Shown here piece by piece: positions 29,975 through 39,635 of a stretch of DNA of 64,000 bases. A program made the position numbers and the translations under genes. The first letter of the stretch is position 1. Every line of letters starts with the position of its first letter. The stretch covers positions 1,054,001-1,118,000 of the forward strand of contig NC_006048.2 in the NCBI RefSeq assembly GCF_000006445.2. Reading direction: 5' to 3'. This DNA is from Debaryomyces hansenii CBS767 (lineage: Eukaryota; Ascomycota; Pichiomycetes; Serinales; Debaryomycetaceae). The notes under the pieces are model-generated. The model was not told where the DNA came from, did not search any database, and saw nothing but the letters and a program-made list of their open reading frames with translations.

Positions 29975-31130
29975 ACTCATTGCCTCACACCACCTACTTG
30001 GCGAGATCGCTATCTCCCCATCTACATTCACGTATTCCAGTCTCGAGTCCAAATTATAATTGACTGAGAATGATAATAGCGACCACATCTGACGTCATAG
30101 GTCGGTGACCTAACCTCCACCACCTCAAAACCGGGTTGTTCTCACCCACACCCGACTTTTTTTCAGATGTGCCCTATTTATCAATTCGAATCATTAACCG
30201 TATTGGATCACGGGCTACTATACCATAGAGCTACTGGCTACTGTACCATAGAGATACTGGCTACCATGCATATATAACGACGTAACGATATTCAATAAAT
30301 GTAATATAGTTGTATTACACCTAAGCTGTATACAGGTTCTCGTCTTATCCGACATTTCCCTCAATGTAGTTTGTTACCTTTTTATGCTCCTCACACATAC
30401 GTGCCGGTGCTTCAAACAACCGGTGTCTCCACTGCCGACGCTTCAACGGCAGTAGCCAGCGGCTGAACCACACAATGACTTTGACATGTATGGTCAACAA
30501 CTTCCCCAACCGTTTTACTGCATACCCGGCTCTGCTGGTTTATTTCTTTACCTAATGGGTATATCGCGGCTGGCTTTAATACCGATTGTTTATTGGCCTA
30601 TAACTCGTCCCGGTCGCATCCCGCATTTACCCATCTGGCACAATTTATCCGATGTTATCTTCTGTACCCACAGTTTCCAACGACTTATTATCCAAGCCAG
30701 AAATAGGTCTGGATGTAATGCACCATACATAACTGCTTGTTGTTTTCAGTATACCAGCCCCATGTCCTTAGGTGTAAACGCTTAGGTTGTCCAGAGCCAA
30801 TAGAAACAGTAGACGGACCGACTTGGTTTTGGCAAATAGCGCAATATGCGTATGTATGGTACCGATAGCCGCCTATCACCGGATAGGGTGCGGTAAATAC
30901 CAGTCTAGAGTCTCTCCGGTTAGTCCGAAACGTAAATAAAATTAATTCCCTAACCAAGCGGTTTTGTGTTCGGTTCGTGATTTTCGGTCAAAATTTTCAT
31001 TCTCGAACCCATATAACTGACCCTTGTTCCCAGCTGAAAAAATTTGTTTTTCTTGTTTGAGTTTTTCTTCTACTGAAGGTTGTTATTTTATACTTGAAGA
31101 ACACTTTAATAATAAATTCAATAATAAGAA
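29975..31130. other. Long intergenic region, MIP1 3' side and PMP1 promoter
   Basis: 1.15 kb without a supported gene. It contains a 23-base tandem repeat (30213-30266) and a GC-richer patch (about 30400-30480 and 30580-30900). Open frames at 30486-30785 (+) and 30688-30957 (-) overlap each other antisense; the minus one has no ATG at its start, and neither resembles a family. The last ~200 bases are AT-rich and hold the PMP1-like gene's leader. Confidence 0.5.
30213..30266. repeat. 23-base tandem repeat, 2.3 copies
   Basis: Unit GGCTACTATACCATAGAGCT + ACT occurs at 30213-30235, again with two changes at 30236-30258, and a partial copy follows at 30259-30266. Contained in the MIP1-PMP1 spacer. 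Confidence 0.8.
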
Positions 31131-31247
31131 ATGTTGCCAAGAGGTGTTATTTTAGTTTTCGTCTTAGTCTTTTTAGCCTTCTGTGCTATCGTTGCTGTCA
31201 TCGCTCAAAAGAAGATTAAGGCTAGAAAGTCTAACCAAAGATTCTAA
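31131..31247 (+). CDS. PMP1: PMP1/PMP2-like proteolipid, regulator of plasma-membrane H+-ATPase
   Basis: A 38-residue single-span membrane proteolipid. It starts MLPRGVILVFVLVFLAFCAI, continues through a hydrophobic helix and ends in a basic tail with the sequence NQRF. S. cerevisiae Pmp1/Pmp2 share the same plan and signature: a short LPGGVILVF-like start, one TM of about 20 residues, a basic stretch, and the terminal QRF. In yeast these peptides associate with Pma1 and bind anionic lipids through the basic tail. ATG at 31131, TAA at 31245-31247. The codons used are the common highly expressed ones (TTA, GTT, AAG, AGA). The gene is easy to overlook because of its size. Confidence 0.88.
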   Translation: MLPRGVILVFVLVFLAFCAIVAVIAQKKIKARKSNQRF

Positions 31248-31911
31248 ATCGATGGTTAAAATAATGACAAATTGATTAGTTGGGATATGGGGTCATTGGC
31301 GCTGCTAGAACTAATAATAATACTAATACTAATAAATAATACGGGCTTTGTCGATGTACCGAAGATTGGTAGTGGAAATTATGCTTAAGTGAAATATTCT
31401 CTAATGTCGACTACGAATGCTTTGTTGTATTGATACTGCCCATTTGTGTTTTGGTCCTATATTCTGACGGTCTTTTTGTATTGCTATAATACGAACCTGT
31501 ATTTTTTTTTATTCTACAACAAATATTATTATCTATTGACGATTTTTATTGCTGCTTTTTATCATTTACCACATAATGTTGTGTTTGACGGGAATCGAAC
31601 ACAAGGTTATTTATTGTATTATCGGGAATCATTTTTTTTTTTTGGAAATTTTGGGAATAATTAATGTCAATATAGCTACAAATACCTATTATATTGTTTT
31701 AATAATATATTTTAAAATCCTAATTTTACCTGTAGATGCATGTATAATACTAATTATTATATCAATAGCTATGACTAAGTCAATTAATTATGAAGGTAGC
31801 CATGGGGCACCCGATAAGAATGAGATGATTTTCATTGGTCTTTTGTTTTGCTATTCTTTCTTTGATTATGTCATCCAACCATGTTTCTATTGCCTAATGC
31901 AGAATGGCTGC
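31248..31911. other. Intergenic between convergent PMP1 and MFS genes
   Basis: 660 AT-rich bases with poly-T tracts (31503-31511, about 31632-31641). An open frame at 31549-32019 (+) is highly hydrophobic because of the AT bias and runs into the MFS gene's 3' end on the opposite strand; not accepted as a gene. Confidence 0.5.
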
Positions 31912-33771
31912 TTATACGGTCTGGTCGTTAGACTCGTCTCTTTCGGTGGGCTTGATATCTTCATCATACTCATCTATGTAGAAGGATTGGACCAATGCCC
32001 CGACAGACATTACGGCTAAAGTTATCCAAGTTAATTGGCCCAATGCCAAGCTGTCGAAAAATGACATCAACGCACCCCAGATTAGCGGCGCAAGACACCT
32101 TGCAAGTGCTGTTAAACTCAATGTTGTTCCATTTATAAAAGCTCTATATTTTGGTGGAGATGCTCTATGGATCAACACGATCACTTGTGGAGTGGATGTG
32201 GAAGATGCTAAAGTACGGATCCCAGAGTTGAGGTATAAAAGGGTTTTTGTCAAGTGCTGTGGTGATTTTGGATTGTAACCCGGTATAGTGTAGATCAAAA
32301 ATGGCAACATGAAGTACATGAGTGGGAATATACTAGTCGATATCCTGTAACCAGTGATAGTCCTCAAGTTTCTGTCCATTAAGGGAAACACAAGCATAAT
32401 AATGAAAACACCTAAAAGACCAGTGACAGATAATAAGGTACCAATTGTGTTTGAATCGTAGCCGAACCCACCTTTCAATCTTGTTGGAAATTTCAACTCC
32501 TCTGGCATAAATTTAGATGCCAACAACACTGGCAAAAACTCCAGATATACTAAAGTATGAAACGATAGAAGAAAATTTCCCAACATCGTCTGGATAACGG
32601 GACCAGTGAACACTTCCCTGGTGAATGTATTTTTATTTATAGTAGAAACGTCACTGATAGAATATCTATTAGTACTAATTCTTGATAAAGAAGGCCTGAC
32701 AGACATATTGGACGAATATCTTCTTAAAAGAGCATTCGATGATCTTCTGGTTAACGGACCTAAATTATCTTCTGAGCAAATTGAGCTTGTCTCGTCATCT
32801 TCATCAACGAGTGAAGAATAAATTGGGCGTGGTTGAATGAGCGAAGTGTTTTCATCAAAGGAATCCAAATCTTCTTCCTGTTGATCTTCATGTATATTCC
32901 CGTTCGAGTTACTGCTGTTTTGAATCACATCCTCTCGTTCGTCTACCGAGTCCCTGTTTGGTTCCGGAACTCGTGATCTCTTGGGCTTTGTCTTCGAGGG
33001 AATATTCCACTTACGAATAGGAACGTCGAAGCCTAGTCTTTTTCTTATCCAATCACCAATTTCAAGGCCAATATCTTTTCTTTTATTTAGTTGGGAATGA
33101 GTTTCTTCCAAGAACAAGAACCCCATTAACATGCTGAACCATAAGAATAGTGCCACTACTACATTCGACAATGCGTAGGGGTATTTGTTCAACAACCTAT
33201 CATAGATACCTTCATTCACTTTCATAACCGAGTCCGTGATTTGAGGCCTAGTTAAATACTTAGATCCCCCTATCAAAGGGCCAATAACGCTTCCCACATT
33301 CCAAAATAACGGTAAGATTGAAAATGCAGTACCCTGATGTTTCCTTTCTGTAGCTATTTCTCCGATCATTGTTCTAAGTACTGCAATGTTTCCATTCAAT
33401 GCACCCATAGCAGATCTGGCAAATAATGCCATGTAGAAATTAGTAGAGAATCCAAATGTAAGCATGCAAAGTGACGTTCCAAATAATCCTACAATTAAAA
33501 TTGGTTTTCGGCCAACTTTGTCGGACGCTTTACCCCATTGTATACAGCATAAGAACTGGGTAAATGCAAAAGAAGCTGAAAGGTATCCAGAATACTTTGA
33601 AATATTTGCTTCATCTTTCACGAAATGAAAATCTCGGATCATAAAGTAGACATATGGAAAAAGTGATGTAAATGCTATCGGCTCCAGAAATCTAATCAAG
33701 CTGACAACTATCATTTGCCAGGCCGGAAACCCTTTCATCTGTTCTTTAAATGAAAGCTTAGATTCTGTCAT
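31912..33771 (-). CDS. Major facilitator transporter of the YCR023C/ZIFL type
   Basis: 619 residues, 12 predicted membrane segments in two sets of six with a long hydrophilic central loop (about 235-385) rich in acidic and Ser residues. The MFS loop 2-3 signature is GKASDKVGRKPILIVG near residue 80, and TM4 has SAMGALNGN. The pattern FPYVYFMIRDFHF / GYLSASFAFTQFLCCIQWGKASD is typical of the fungal YCR023C group, related to plant ZIFL and human MFSD10-like carriers; substrate unknown, probably a vacuolar or plasma-membrane drug or metal-chelate antiporter. Ends with acidic tail (DEYDEDIKPTERDE). The ATG at 33771 immediately precedes TESKLSFKEQM, a normal cytosolic start. Confidence 0.85.
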   Translation of the reverse strand: MTESKLSFKEQMKGFPAWQMIVVSLIRFLEPIAFTSLFPYVYFMIRDFHFVKDEANISKYSGYLSASFAFTQFLCCIQWGKASDKVGRKPILIVGLFGTSLCMLTFGFSTNFYMALFARSAMGALNGNIAVLRTMIGEIATERKHQGTAFSILPLFWNVGSVIGPLIGGSKYLTRPQITDSVMKVNEGIYDRLLNKYPYALSNVVVALFLWFSMLMGFLFLEETHSQLNKRKDIGLEIGDWIRKRLGFDVPIRKWNIPSKTKPKRSRVPEPNRDSVDEREDVIQNSSNSNGNIHEDQQEEDLDSFDENTSLIQPRPIYSSLVDEDDETSSICSEDNLGPLTRRSSNALLRRYSSNMSVRPSLSRISTNRYSISDVSTINKNTFTREVFTGPVIQTMLGNFLLSFHTLVYLEFLPVLLASKFMPEELKFPTRLKGGFGYDSNTIGTLLSVTGLLGVFIIMLVFPLMDRNLRTITGYRISTSIFPLMYFMLPFLIYTIPGYNPKSPQHLTKTLLYLNSGIRTLASSTSTPQVIVLIHRASPPKYRAFINGTTLSLTALARCLAPLIWGALMSFFDSLALGQLTWITLAVMSVGALVQSFYIDEYDEDIKPTERDESNDQTV

Positions 33772-34142
33772 TTTGGTATTTGGTTGACTTAGATTAAAAC
33801 GATATTATATTATTACAAATTCAAAAAGCTGAGTTGCATGCAATCGGCACACAAAACAATTGGTGTGGCTTTTTATTGATTGACATATAAATCTGAGATT
33901 GAAAAAGTAGTATATAACCAGAGTGGTCAAGCAAATTGGTAGTATTTCCATTAGGAATTTAGGCGTATTCAATACAGTTGACGAATATTTTCCAGATGTG
34001 TCAAATTTTACCGGTCCGAAAGATAAGGAAATTCAAAGTGTAGGTAATTACTTCATAAATGAACCAGTAATCGTCCTGAATAAATCTACATATACTGCAT
34101 TTAGTACGTATTGCATAGCATACATTAATTATTCACAGAGGT
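33772..34142. other. Intergenic: MFS promoter and 3' side of the next gene
   Basis: 370 bases. A 79-codon open frame (33923-34162, +) reads as protein-like but contains no ATG at all, so it is not annotated as a gene; see findings. Confidence 0.45.
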
Positions 34143-35276
34143 CTAATTATTATGATGATTGACAAATGTCGGTTTATTGTTTCCTCTGAATTTTCTGAAT
34201 TCTTGTTCTCTTAAAACTAATAGAATACTGGTCATTATTAACGTATTGGTATTATTTTCATTATCGTTAGTCGTCTCAAATATTTTTATAGTCCCGTTTT
34301 TAAATAAATTAAGGCCCTTGAATTTTTCATCGCCATCGTCGACGAACGTTGCCAAAGGGGTGTTGATTAAGGTCTTTCCTTCGTTCATCAATTTCGTTAA
34401 AGTCGCTTTCTTCTGGAACTTCAACGAATTGTACAATTTGTTTGATTCGTTTACACTCACTTTAACGTTCTTAATCGAACTATTGATAGTCTCCACCGTA
34501 TTTTGTACCGACATTTCGTCAGTTAACGAAGGTGAGGAGTTTTGTAAGATATAAAGCTGAATGAAGCCATTTGCAAATGTTGATGTCGTACCTGTGACGC
34601 CGGTGATTCTGATCTTAGTATTCTCGTACAACAAGTCCACTGATGGCCTAATACCATTATTCATCAACACCACTGTCTTCAATTCGCCATTGTCAAGCTG
34701 GAATATCAAAATATAACAAGTGATATTATTGGTCAAAATCCTAAAGTACACTTTGCAGAATACTGACTTTTCGTTCGAATTGTTGTATTTATAAATGAGC
34801 ATGAATGGAGAATTGATCTTAAAAATGCTGAGCATCGGCGTCGATGTCTGTAACAACGGAATTCCTAACCCTTGCGAGTGATACAGTTCTGTCTCTTCAT
34901 TAGACAAGTTCTTCTGCGAATATATATCCAAAGACTTCAACGATGAAAATATAAGTACCCCGGGTTGTAGGAACGTCGAAACAATCGGCAACTCTCGCAC
35001 GCAGGTGTACGATGTGATGGGATACCCCAAAATCTTGATATTATTTGTCACAGTTTCGTCAGAGCCTGACGTAAATAGCGAATTCAAGTCCGACAAGTCC
35101 CCAGATCTATTGTGGAGACTGAAGTTGTTATCATCATATTCGTGCTGCCGTGTATTCTGGTTCTGTCCCGGTGAAGGATATTCACGCTGTGTGACTAAGG
35201 TTTCGTCACTATTAGTCCGGCTTAGGATAGAACGGGCGCCGGTCCCGTATCCATGTCCTGGATGTTGTGCTGACAT
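34143..35276 (-). CDS. Protein of unknown function, possible beta-rich domain
   Basis: 377 residues, no family recognised. The first 75 are polar and disordered-looking (Gly/Ser/Asn/Gln-rich with SRTNSDETL-type phosphosites). The central part (about 80-250) alternates hydrophobic strands (ILGYPITSYTCVREL, CYILIFQLDNGELKTVVLMN, NGFIQLYIL), suggesting a beta-barrel or sandwich fold; a distant Tubby/LURP-like fold is one guess. The rest is helical (SSIKNVKVSVNESNKLY) with a polar end. No signal peptide or TM helix. The start at 35276 is the first ATG and a short leader separates it from the next promoter. Confidence 0.6.
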   Translation of the reverse strand: MSAQHPGHGYGTGARSILSRTNSDETLVTQREYPSPGQNQNTRQHEYDDNNFSLHNRSGDLSDLNSLFTSGSDETVTNNIKILGYPITSYTCVRELPIVSTFLQPGVLIFSSLKSLDIYSQKNLSNEETELYHSQGLGIPLLQTSTPMLSIFKINSPFMLIYKYNNSNEKSVFCKVYFRILTNNITCYILIFQLDNGELKTVVLMNNGIRPSVDLLYENTKIRITGVTGTTSTFANGFIQLYILQNSSPSLTDEMSVQNTVETINSSIKNVKVSVNESNKLYNSLKFQKKATLTKLMNEGKTLINTPLATFVDDGDEKFKGLNLFKNGTIKIFETTNDNENNTNTLIMTSILLVLREQEFRKFRGNNKPTFVNHHNN

Positions 35277-35571
35277 TAAAATCGCTTTCTTGATAAATAT
35301 CTGTGACCTTTCAAGCGAATACGATTGGCGAGCTTTACTTTTTGTTTAGGTGCAATTTTAATTTTTCACTCATCTCACGTAATGATTCTGAATCACTGCC
35401 CGCAATAACCCCACGACCATTTCTTTTCTCTCGACGTTTCCCCAAGTCGCCACAACTTCTGGCATTAGCATCTCTATTCTTATGAGCCCTCAATGACATC
35501 TCCGGTTCAATTGTTTTAAAAAGTATCGGTGCATGTGACTGTGTTGTCTTTATCCCTCTCTATCCTTCTCT

Positions 35572-35763
35572 TTATTCGTCGATTTCTCCTCCTCTTGGTC
35601 CTCCTTTAGCAGTGGTAAACTGAATTATCTGGTCCCTATTATAGTGAGGATTGTCTCTTGTCTCAACCAGGCATCCTGCCTCGCCCCTTTTATCGCATTG
35701 TTTTTTTAGTTTGTTTTCTGCCTCTAATCCACGCAGATTGGGATCGTTTCGTATCTTTTTCAT
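35572..35763 (-). CDS. Candidate small ORF, 63 codons, unverified
   Basis: ATG at 35763 to TAA at 35572. The product is strongly charged (MKKIRNDPNLRGLEAENKLK at the start, GGPRGGEIDE at the end) and has no recognised domain. A TATA-like element (TATATAATAAAATAA on the minus strand) lies about 35-50 bases upstream. It sits alone in a long spacer. Could equally be chance; conservation in relatives would decide. Confidence 0.25.
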   Translation of the reverse strand: MKKIRNDPNLRGLEAENKLKKQCDKRGEAGCLVETRDNPHYNRDQIIQFTTAKGGPRGGEIDE

Positions 35764-36322
35764 GATTTTCGCAACTATGCACAGAAATAAATTTATTTTA
35801 TTATATACCCCAACCAAGACCATCGACCCCACTAAGATTAGATTTTTTATCCCAACAGTTCAATTTGTAGAGATCACAATAACGGACTTGTACACATATG
35901 TTAAACTTCGAGCTATACTATAACCATGTAGCATTCAGCCTAATCTGCTACACGGACCTCTATGTGCATCCCTCCAATGCATCGCTTGCTTCAGAAGTCA
36001 TCTGTAACCCCCGCTATCAACATCAAACACCTCTAACCTGTTACACTACCTCTTCGTCACTTACAATGCCTAGTCTGTTGCTGCCCATGTATCGAAGCCA
36101 TTTCGCTCTCGGTCACGCCATCAGTATTTACGGCTTTATTTCAAAACCTAGAATCACCTTTGGTTCGAGATCTGTCCTCGATCCACCTGGATCCATACCC
36201 TCGATCCATACCACTGATCCCGTATATATAATGAAACCATAATTCAGACCCTACAAACCCTATATCACATCTACAACACGTCAACAACACTACGTCACTC
36301 CTAGACTCGCTATACGCACAAA

Positions 36323-36445
36323 ATGGCCAGTGTCTATCGCTCTATTCTCCACTATCACTCCCTAAAACCGTATATCAAACCGTATTTCTGTAACAAATGC
36401 ACGGAGCCGTCGCAGACCCACTCTGTGCAATGCGCTGATGCATGA
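36323..36445 (+). promoter_or_regulatory. Upstream ORF 1 in the leader of the C2H2 factor
   Basis: 40-codon ORF beginning ATG GCC AGT, about 90 bases downstream of a TATA-like element and 345 upstream of the main ATG. If transcription starts near 36250-36310, this is the first ORF scanned by ribosomes. Confidence 0.4.
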
Positions 36446-36548
36446 CTTGCGGTCTTTTATTCCACAACAGTCCTGGTTGGAGACAAGTTGGAGAACATCC
36501 AGAGATCTTTGTTCTTATTACGTAAGAGGGTAATCATCGACTCGTATA

Positions 36549-36803
36549 ATGCGGACACAACTCCGGGTAACTAAGTTGGAAAAACGCGGGGATAATTACG
36601 ATAAAAAGATGCAAAATTCCATTCTTTCTTTCTTCAGGTTTAGAATGGGGATTTTGTTACTAAACAGATGGCGGCAGAAAAGAAGTACATTTGTTCATTT
36701 TGCGCCAGAGCGTTCTCTAGGTCGGAACATAAACAACGACATGAAAGATCACACACTAATGAAAAACCGTTTCACTGCGTACATTGTACGTCAGCTTTTG
36801 TAA
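36549..36803 (+). promoter_or_regulatory. Upstream ORF 2, overlaps the main start out of frame
   Basis: 84-codon ORF in a different frame that begins 119 bases before the C2H2 ATG and ends 135 bases inside it. A ribosome initiating here would bypass the main start, so this could repress translation, as in other stress-regulated leaders. Only relevant if the leader includes 36549. Confidence 0.4.
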
Positions 36804-38680
36804 GACGAGATTTATTGCAGAGACATTGCAAAACAGTGCACAATATTGCGGTTTCGAAAGAACGTCGACATTCTACAGGAGGAGCGAATGGAGTGATTGG
36901 GAACGTTAATAGTATTGGTACGTCAGGAGGAGTAGGTGGCGGTGGAGCAGGAGGAGTAGGTGGTGGGGGAATGGGGAAGACCACTAGTAACGGCGGCAGC
37001 GACACGAATATTGGCGTAGGAATGGGTGGAGTACCAGTTAATCGGATGTCCACCGGGGGTGTGAATGCAGCAGTGACAATTGGAGCAAGACAGAATGCTA
37101 TTACCAACCATGGGCTTCTCTTGTCAATAGCGCACAAGGTGGGGACAATATTAAAGAGCGACGCGGAATCAGAGATTTTTGTTGTAGGGTATACGATGTT
37201 AGCGCAAGATGATGCGCCGATCATTCCTGAGGTGTTGCAGAATTTGAGCAAGTTTTTGCAGTTCCACGAAATCGATCGCATTCCCGACTTCAAGCTCTGT
37301 TTGATCTACTCGATCTTGTCGATCGGGCATATCAATGTGGGGAACACTGCCCATTGCATTGCCAACTTCCATCATTCGTGGTCGTTGTTAGTGCAAAAGC
37401 TCATTCCAGACTACAACAACAATAACACCAACCCCAACGACCAGATCGAGATTTTGAATTCGTTGTTTATCCTCTCGTATACGCACTTGAAATACAACTT
37501 GAACCAATATAAGTCAATGGATGTAACGTGTGACTTGAACTTCAACTACTTGGACGATATAAGCTACATAATTATGTCTAACTTGTCATTAAATTCGAAC
37601 ATTATCAACAAAAATATGAACCTATTCTGGTGCATCTATAATTTGTTATCGCTCTACCAAATCAACGATGGTCCTCCTAAGTTCTACCAGCTATTCCTTC
37701 AGAGACCCATTCTGGATTTGAACTTGGTTGATTTTATGAATAATATATCGCAGGCCGATATTTCTTCAAAGTTCATCCAGGAGATTATGATTTCCACCGT
37801 GTCTAACGAATTGAATTATTTCAGTCGTACAAGCAAACTATTCATTTTCAAGCTGACCAGAGCGTTACACAACTCTATCATTCTCATCCATAAGATTATT
37901 CCGGAAACATCAAACATCGAGATCTACGAGATATTTAAAAAAAACCTTATTATAAAGAGTCCTTCTAAGTTCCACGATATATTGAAGTCCTATATTTTCA
38001 ACCCAACAGAAACAATCCACTGGAATCTTTTATCGGTGCTATTGAAAGAGTTCAATCTCAACTCTATGCATGCCTTTAATTTTAAGGCTTTTATCAATAA
38101 CAATTTGAATAATTCGTTGCAAACATTCTCTAATGGCATGCTTCCTTTTTTTGAAATTGAGAACAAAGACATTAACAATAACCTAGGGATTGTGAGTTTC
38201 CCATTGATTTTCAATTTGCGCTTCATCAATTTCCAGTCGGTTGATATTTTGAAATTGAAGGGCTTAAATTTCGAAGATAGATTGAATTTGAATTATTTGA
38301 TTATAGAATGGTACGTAACTTTAGTTAAATTATTGATTAATTTATGGAAGAATAACCATTTGATAGATAATTGCATTTTACAATGCCTATTATATTTGAT
38401 CAATGACAATAACTCCGATTTCCAATTTAATACTGATTTTTTCTGGCGTGTGTTCAAGAAACTCAACTATTACTTTGAAACGTGGTTATCGTTTATAAAG
38501 AACCAGTATTTCCTTGTGAATTTCAAGAGCAACTTACAGAAGTTTGTTTTGAACTACATACAATCGTCGCTTAATTTGATGTCAAGTAGCATACACGAAA
38601 CCCCGTCGGTGGCTCGGCACAACGATTTCATGCTTCCCCCTATTATGCCTCACATTAACCCTCCCAGAACTTCTCTATAG
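36668..38680 (+). CDS. ADR1/RSF2-like C2H2 zinc-finger transcription factor
   Basis: 670 residues. Two adjacent C2H2 fingers open the protein (residues about 6-59): YICSFCARAFSRSEHKQRH and FHCVHCTSAFVRRDLLQRH with the linker ERSHTNEKP, the paired-finger layout of yeast ADR1, RSF2 and TDA9, which bind STRE-like or GGGG sites. A Gly-rich spacer (GGVGGGGAGGVGGGGMG, near 95) follows. The remaining ~500 residues are helical and hydrophobic (DFKLCLIYSILSIGHINVGN, NLFWCIYNLLSLYQ) and resemble the fungal-specific transcription-factor middle domain that follows such finger pairs. Which named factor it corresponds to is unclear. Codon usage shifts from GC-richer at the N-terminus to AT-rich Asn/Leu-rich later. 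Two uORFs precede it. Confidence 0.8.
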   Translation: MAAEKKYICSFCARAFSRSEHKQRHERSHTNEKPFHCVHCTSAFVRRDLLQRHCKTVHNIAVSKERRHSTGGANGVIGNVNSIGTSGGVGGGGAGGVGGGGMGKTTSNGGSDTNIGVGMGGVPVNRMSTGGVNAAVTIGARQNAITNHGLLLSIAHKVGTILKSDAESEIFVVGYTMLAQDDAPIIPEVLQNLSKFLQFHEIDRIPDFKLCLIYSILSIGHINVGNTAHCIANFHHSWSLLVQKLIPDYNNNNTNPNDQIEILNSLFILSYTHLKYNLNQYKSMDVTCDLNFNYLDDISYIIMSNLSLNSNIINKNMNLFWCIYNLLSLYQINDGPPKFYQLFLQRPILDLNLVDFMNNISQADISSKFIQEIMISTVSNELNYFSRTSKLFIFKLTRALHNSIILIHKIIPETSNIEIYEIFKKNLIIKSPSKFHDILKSYIFNPTETIHWNLLSVLLKEFNLNSMHAFNFKAFINNNLNNSLQTFSNGMLPFFEIENKDINNNLGIVSFPLIFNLRFINFQSVDILKLKGLNFEDRLNLNYLIIEWYVTLVKLLINLWKNNHLIDNCILQCLLYLINDNNSDFQFNTDFFWRVFKKLNYYFETWLSFIKNQYFLVNFKSNLQKFVLNYIQSSLNLMSSSIHETPSVARHNDFMLPPIMPHINPPRTSL

Positions 38681-38815
38681 GAAATCGCGAAAATTATATT
38701 ATTTTATTTTATCATTGTATTGTACAAATCTAATCATCAAAGTTATATGTATTGTCTTCACCTGTGATTATATAACTATATAACTACACATTGTCTTTTG
38801 TCCCTTTCTTCTGAA

Positions 38816-39508
38816 TTATTGGTTACTTACTGACCTAACCCATATATCACTGTCACTATTATCCCTCCATAATCTGCTGATGGTGATGCCTAAACTGTAC
38901 TTCTTCTTATCCAACTCATCTTGCTTCATCTTCAACTTCTCAATAGCCTTTGTTATCTTTGTTCTGGTTGCATAATCAATTTCAACGTTATAAGGAGGCA
39001 ATAACTTCACCAAAAAATCTATTTCTTTATCGATTTTGCCTATGCGAGTGACATATTGATCATATTTTAACTGTGTTGCCTTAATTTGCTCGTATGCTTT
39101 ATGAGATTCCACTACTTGCTTCTTACCTTGACTAAATTGTCTTTCATTGGTCTTGTTACTGATTTTTATAGGCTCGTGTGATACCTTACGGACCGTAAAT
39201 TTGATAGGCTTTTTATTCGAGTTTTTGGGGAGACGCAACGTATGCGTTTGCTCCTTCGGAACTTCATTCTCTTGGTTATTCAATTTATCCACAGACAAGC
39301 TTTTTATCAACTTTCCAGTCGAACTATCACTGTTTATCGACGACAAGGATGATTCGGATGGTGATGCCTTTATTTGGCTATTAATAACTTCAGTGGCGAT
39401 AATGTCACTATTATTAGCTTCACTGGCTTCAAACGGTTTTGAGACAATAATGCTGTCTTCGATTGTAGCTATAGACGTTTCAGGAACAGTCATATCATCA
39501 GTATTCAT
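38816..39508 (-). CDS. Protein of unknown function with C-terminal coiled coil
   Basis: 230 residues. The N-terminal ~110 are polar and Ser/Thr/Asn-rich; the C-terminal ~100 form a charged coiled coil (YDQYVTRIGKIDKEIDFLVK, AIEKLKMKQDELDKKKYSLG) ending ITISRLWRDN. I do not recognise a family. It is divergent from the peptidase gene with a 127-base shared promoter and convergent with the C2H2 factor. Confidence 0.6.
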   Translation of the reverse strand: MNTDDMTVPETSIATIEDSIIVSKPFEASEANNSDIIATEVINSQIKASPSESSLSSINSDSSTGKLIKSLSVDKLNNQENEVPKEQTHTLRLPKNSNKKPIKFTVRKVSHEPIKISNKTNERQFSQGKKQVVESHKAYEQIKATQLKYDQYVTRIGKIDKEIDFLVKLLPPYNVEIDYATRTKITKAIEKLKMKQDELDKKKYSLGITISRLWRDNSDSDIWVRSVSNQ

Positions 39509-39635
39509 TCTATTTGATAAGAAGAAATAGGTTGTTGATACAGTTGTTTATGATCAACGCGTTGTACTAAATGAGAGAAAAAGGCATTATGTTATATGCA
39601 GACCGATATAGATTATTAAATATGACTCCAATGGT

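Larger units (their letters stand above)
35277..36667. other. Long divergent intergenic region before the C2H2 factor
   Basis: 1.39 kb, typical of upstream regions of yeast transcription-factor genes. It holds a TATA-like element (CGTATATATAATG, about 36221-36234), two upstream ORFs of the C2H2 gene, and a possible 63-codon minus-strand ORF (35572-35763). Confidence 0.5.

Noticed and set aside
30486..30957. Two antisense-overlapping ORFs in the MIP1-PMP1 spacer
   Set aside because: The minus frame has no ATG at its start; neither has a recognised motif or typical codon use.
31575..31600. tRNA-like piece on the minus strand (GTTCGATTCCCG, reverse of the plus-strand GACGGGAATCGAAC)
   Set aside because: The T-loop consensus is there, but the T-stem has only three of five pairs and no matching acceptor 5' half exists upstream. 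At best a tRNA-end remnant.
31549..32019. 156-codon hydrophobic plus-strand ORF
   Set aside because: Overlaps the 3' end of the MFS transporter on the other strand; composition is explained by AT-rich DNA.
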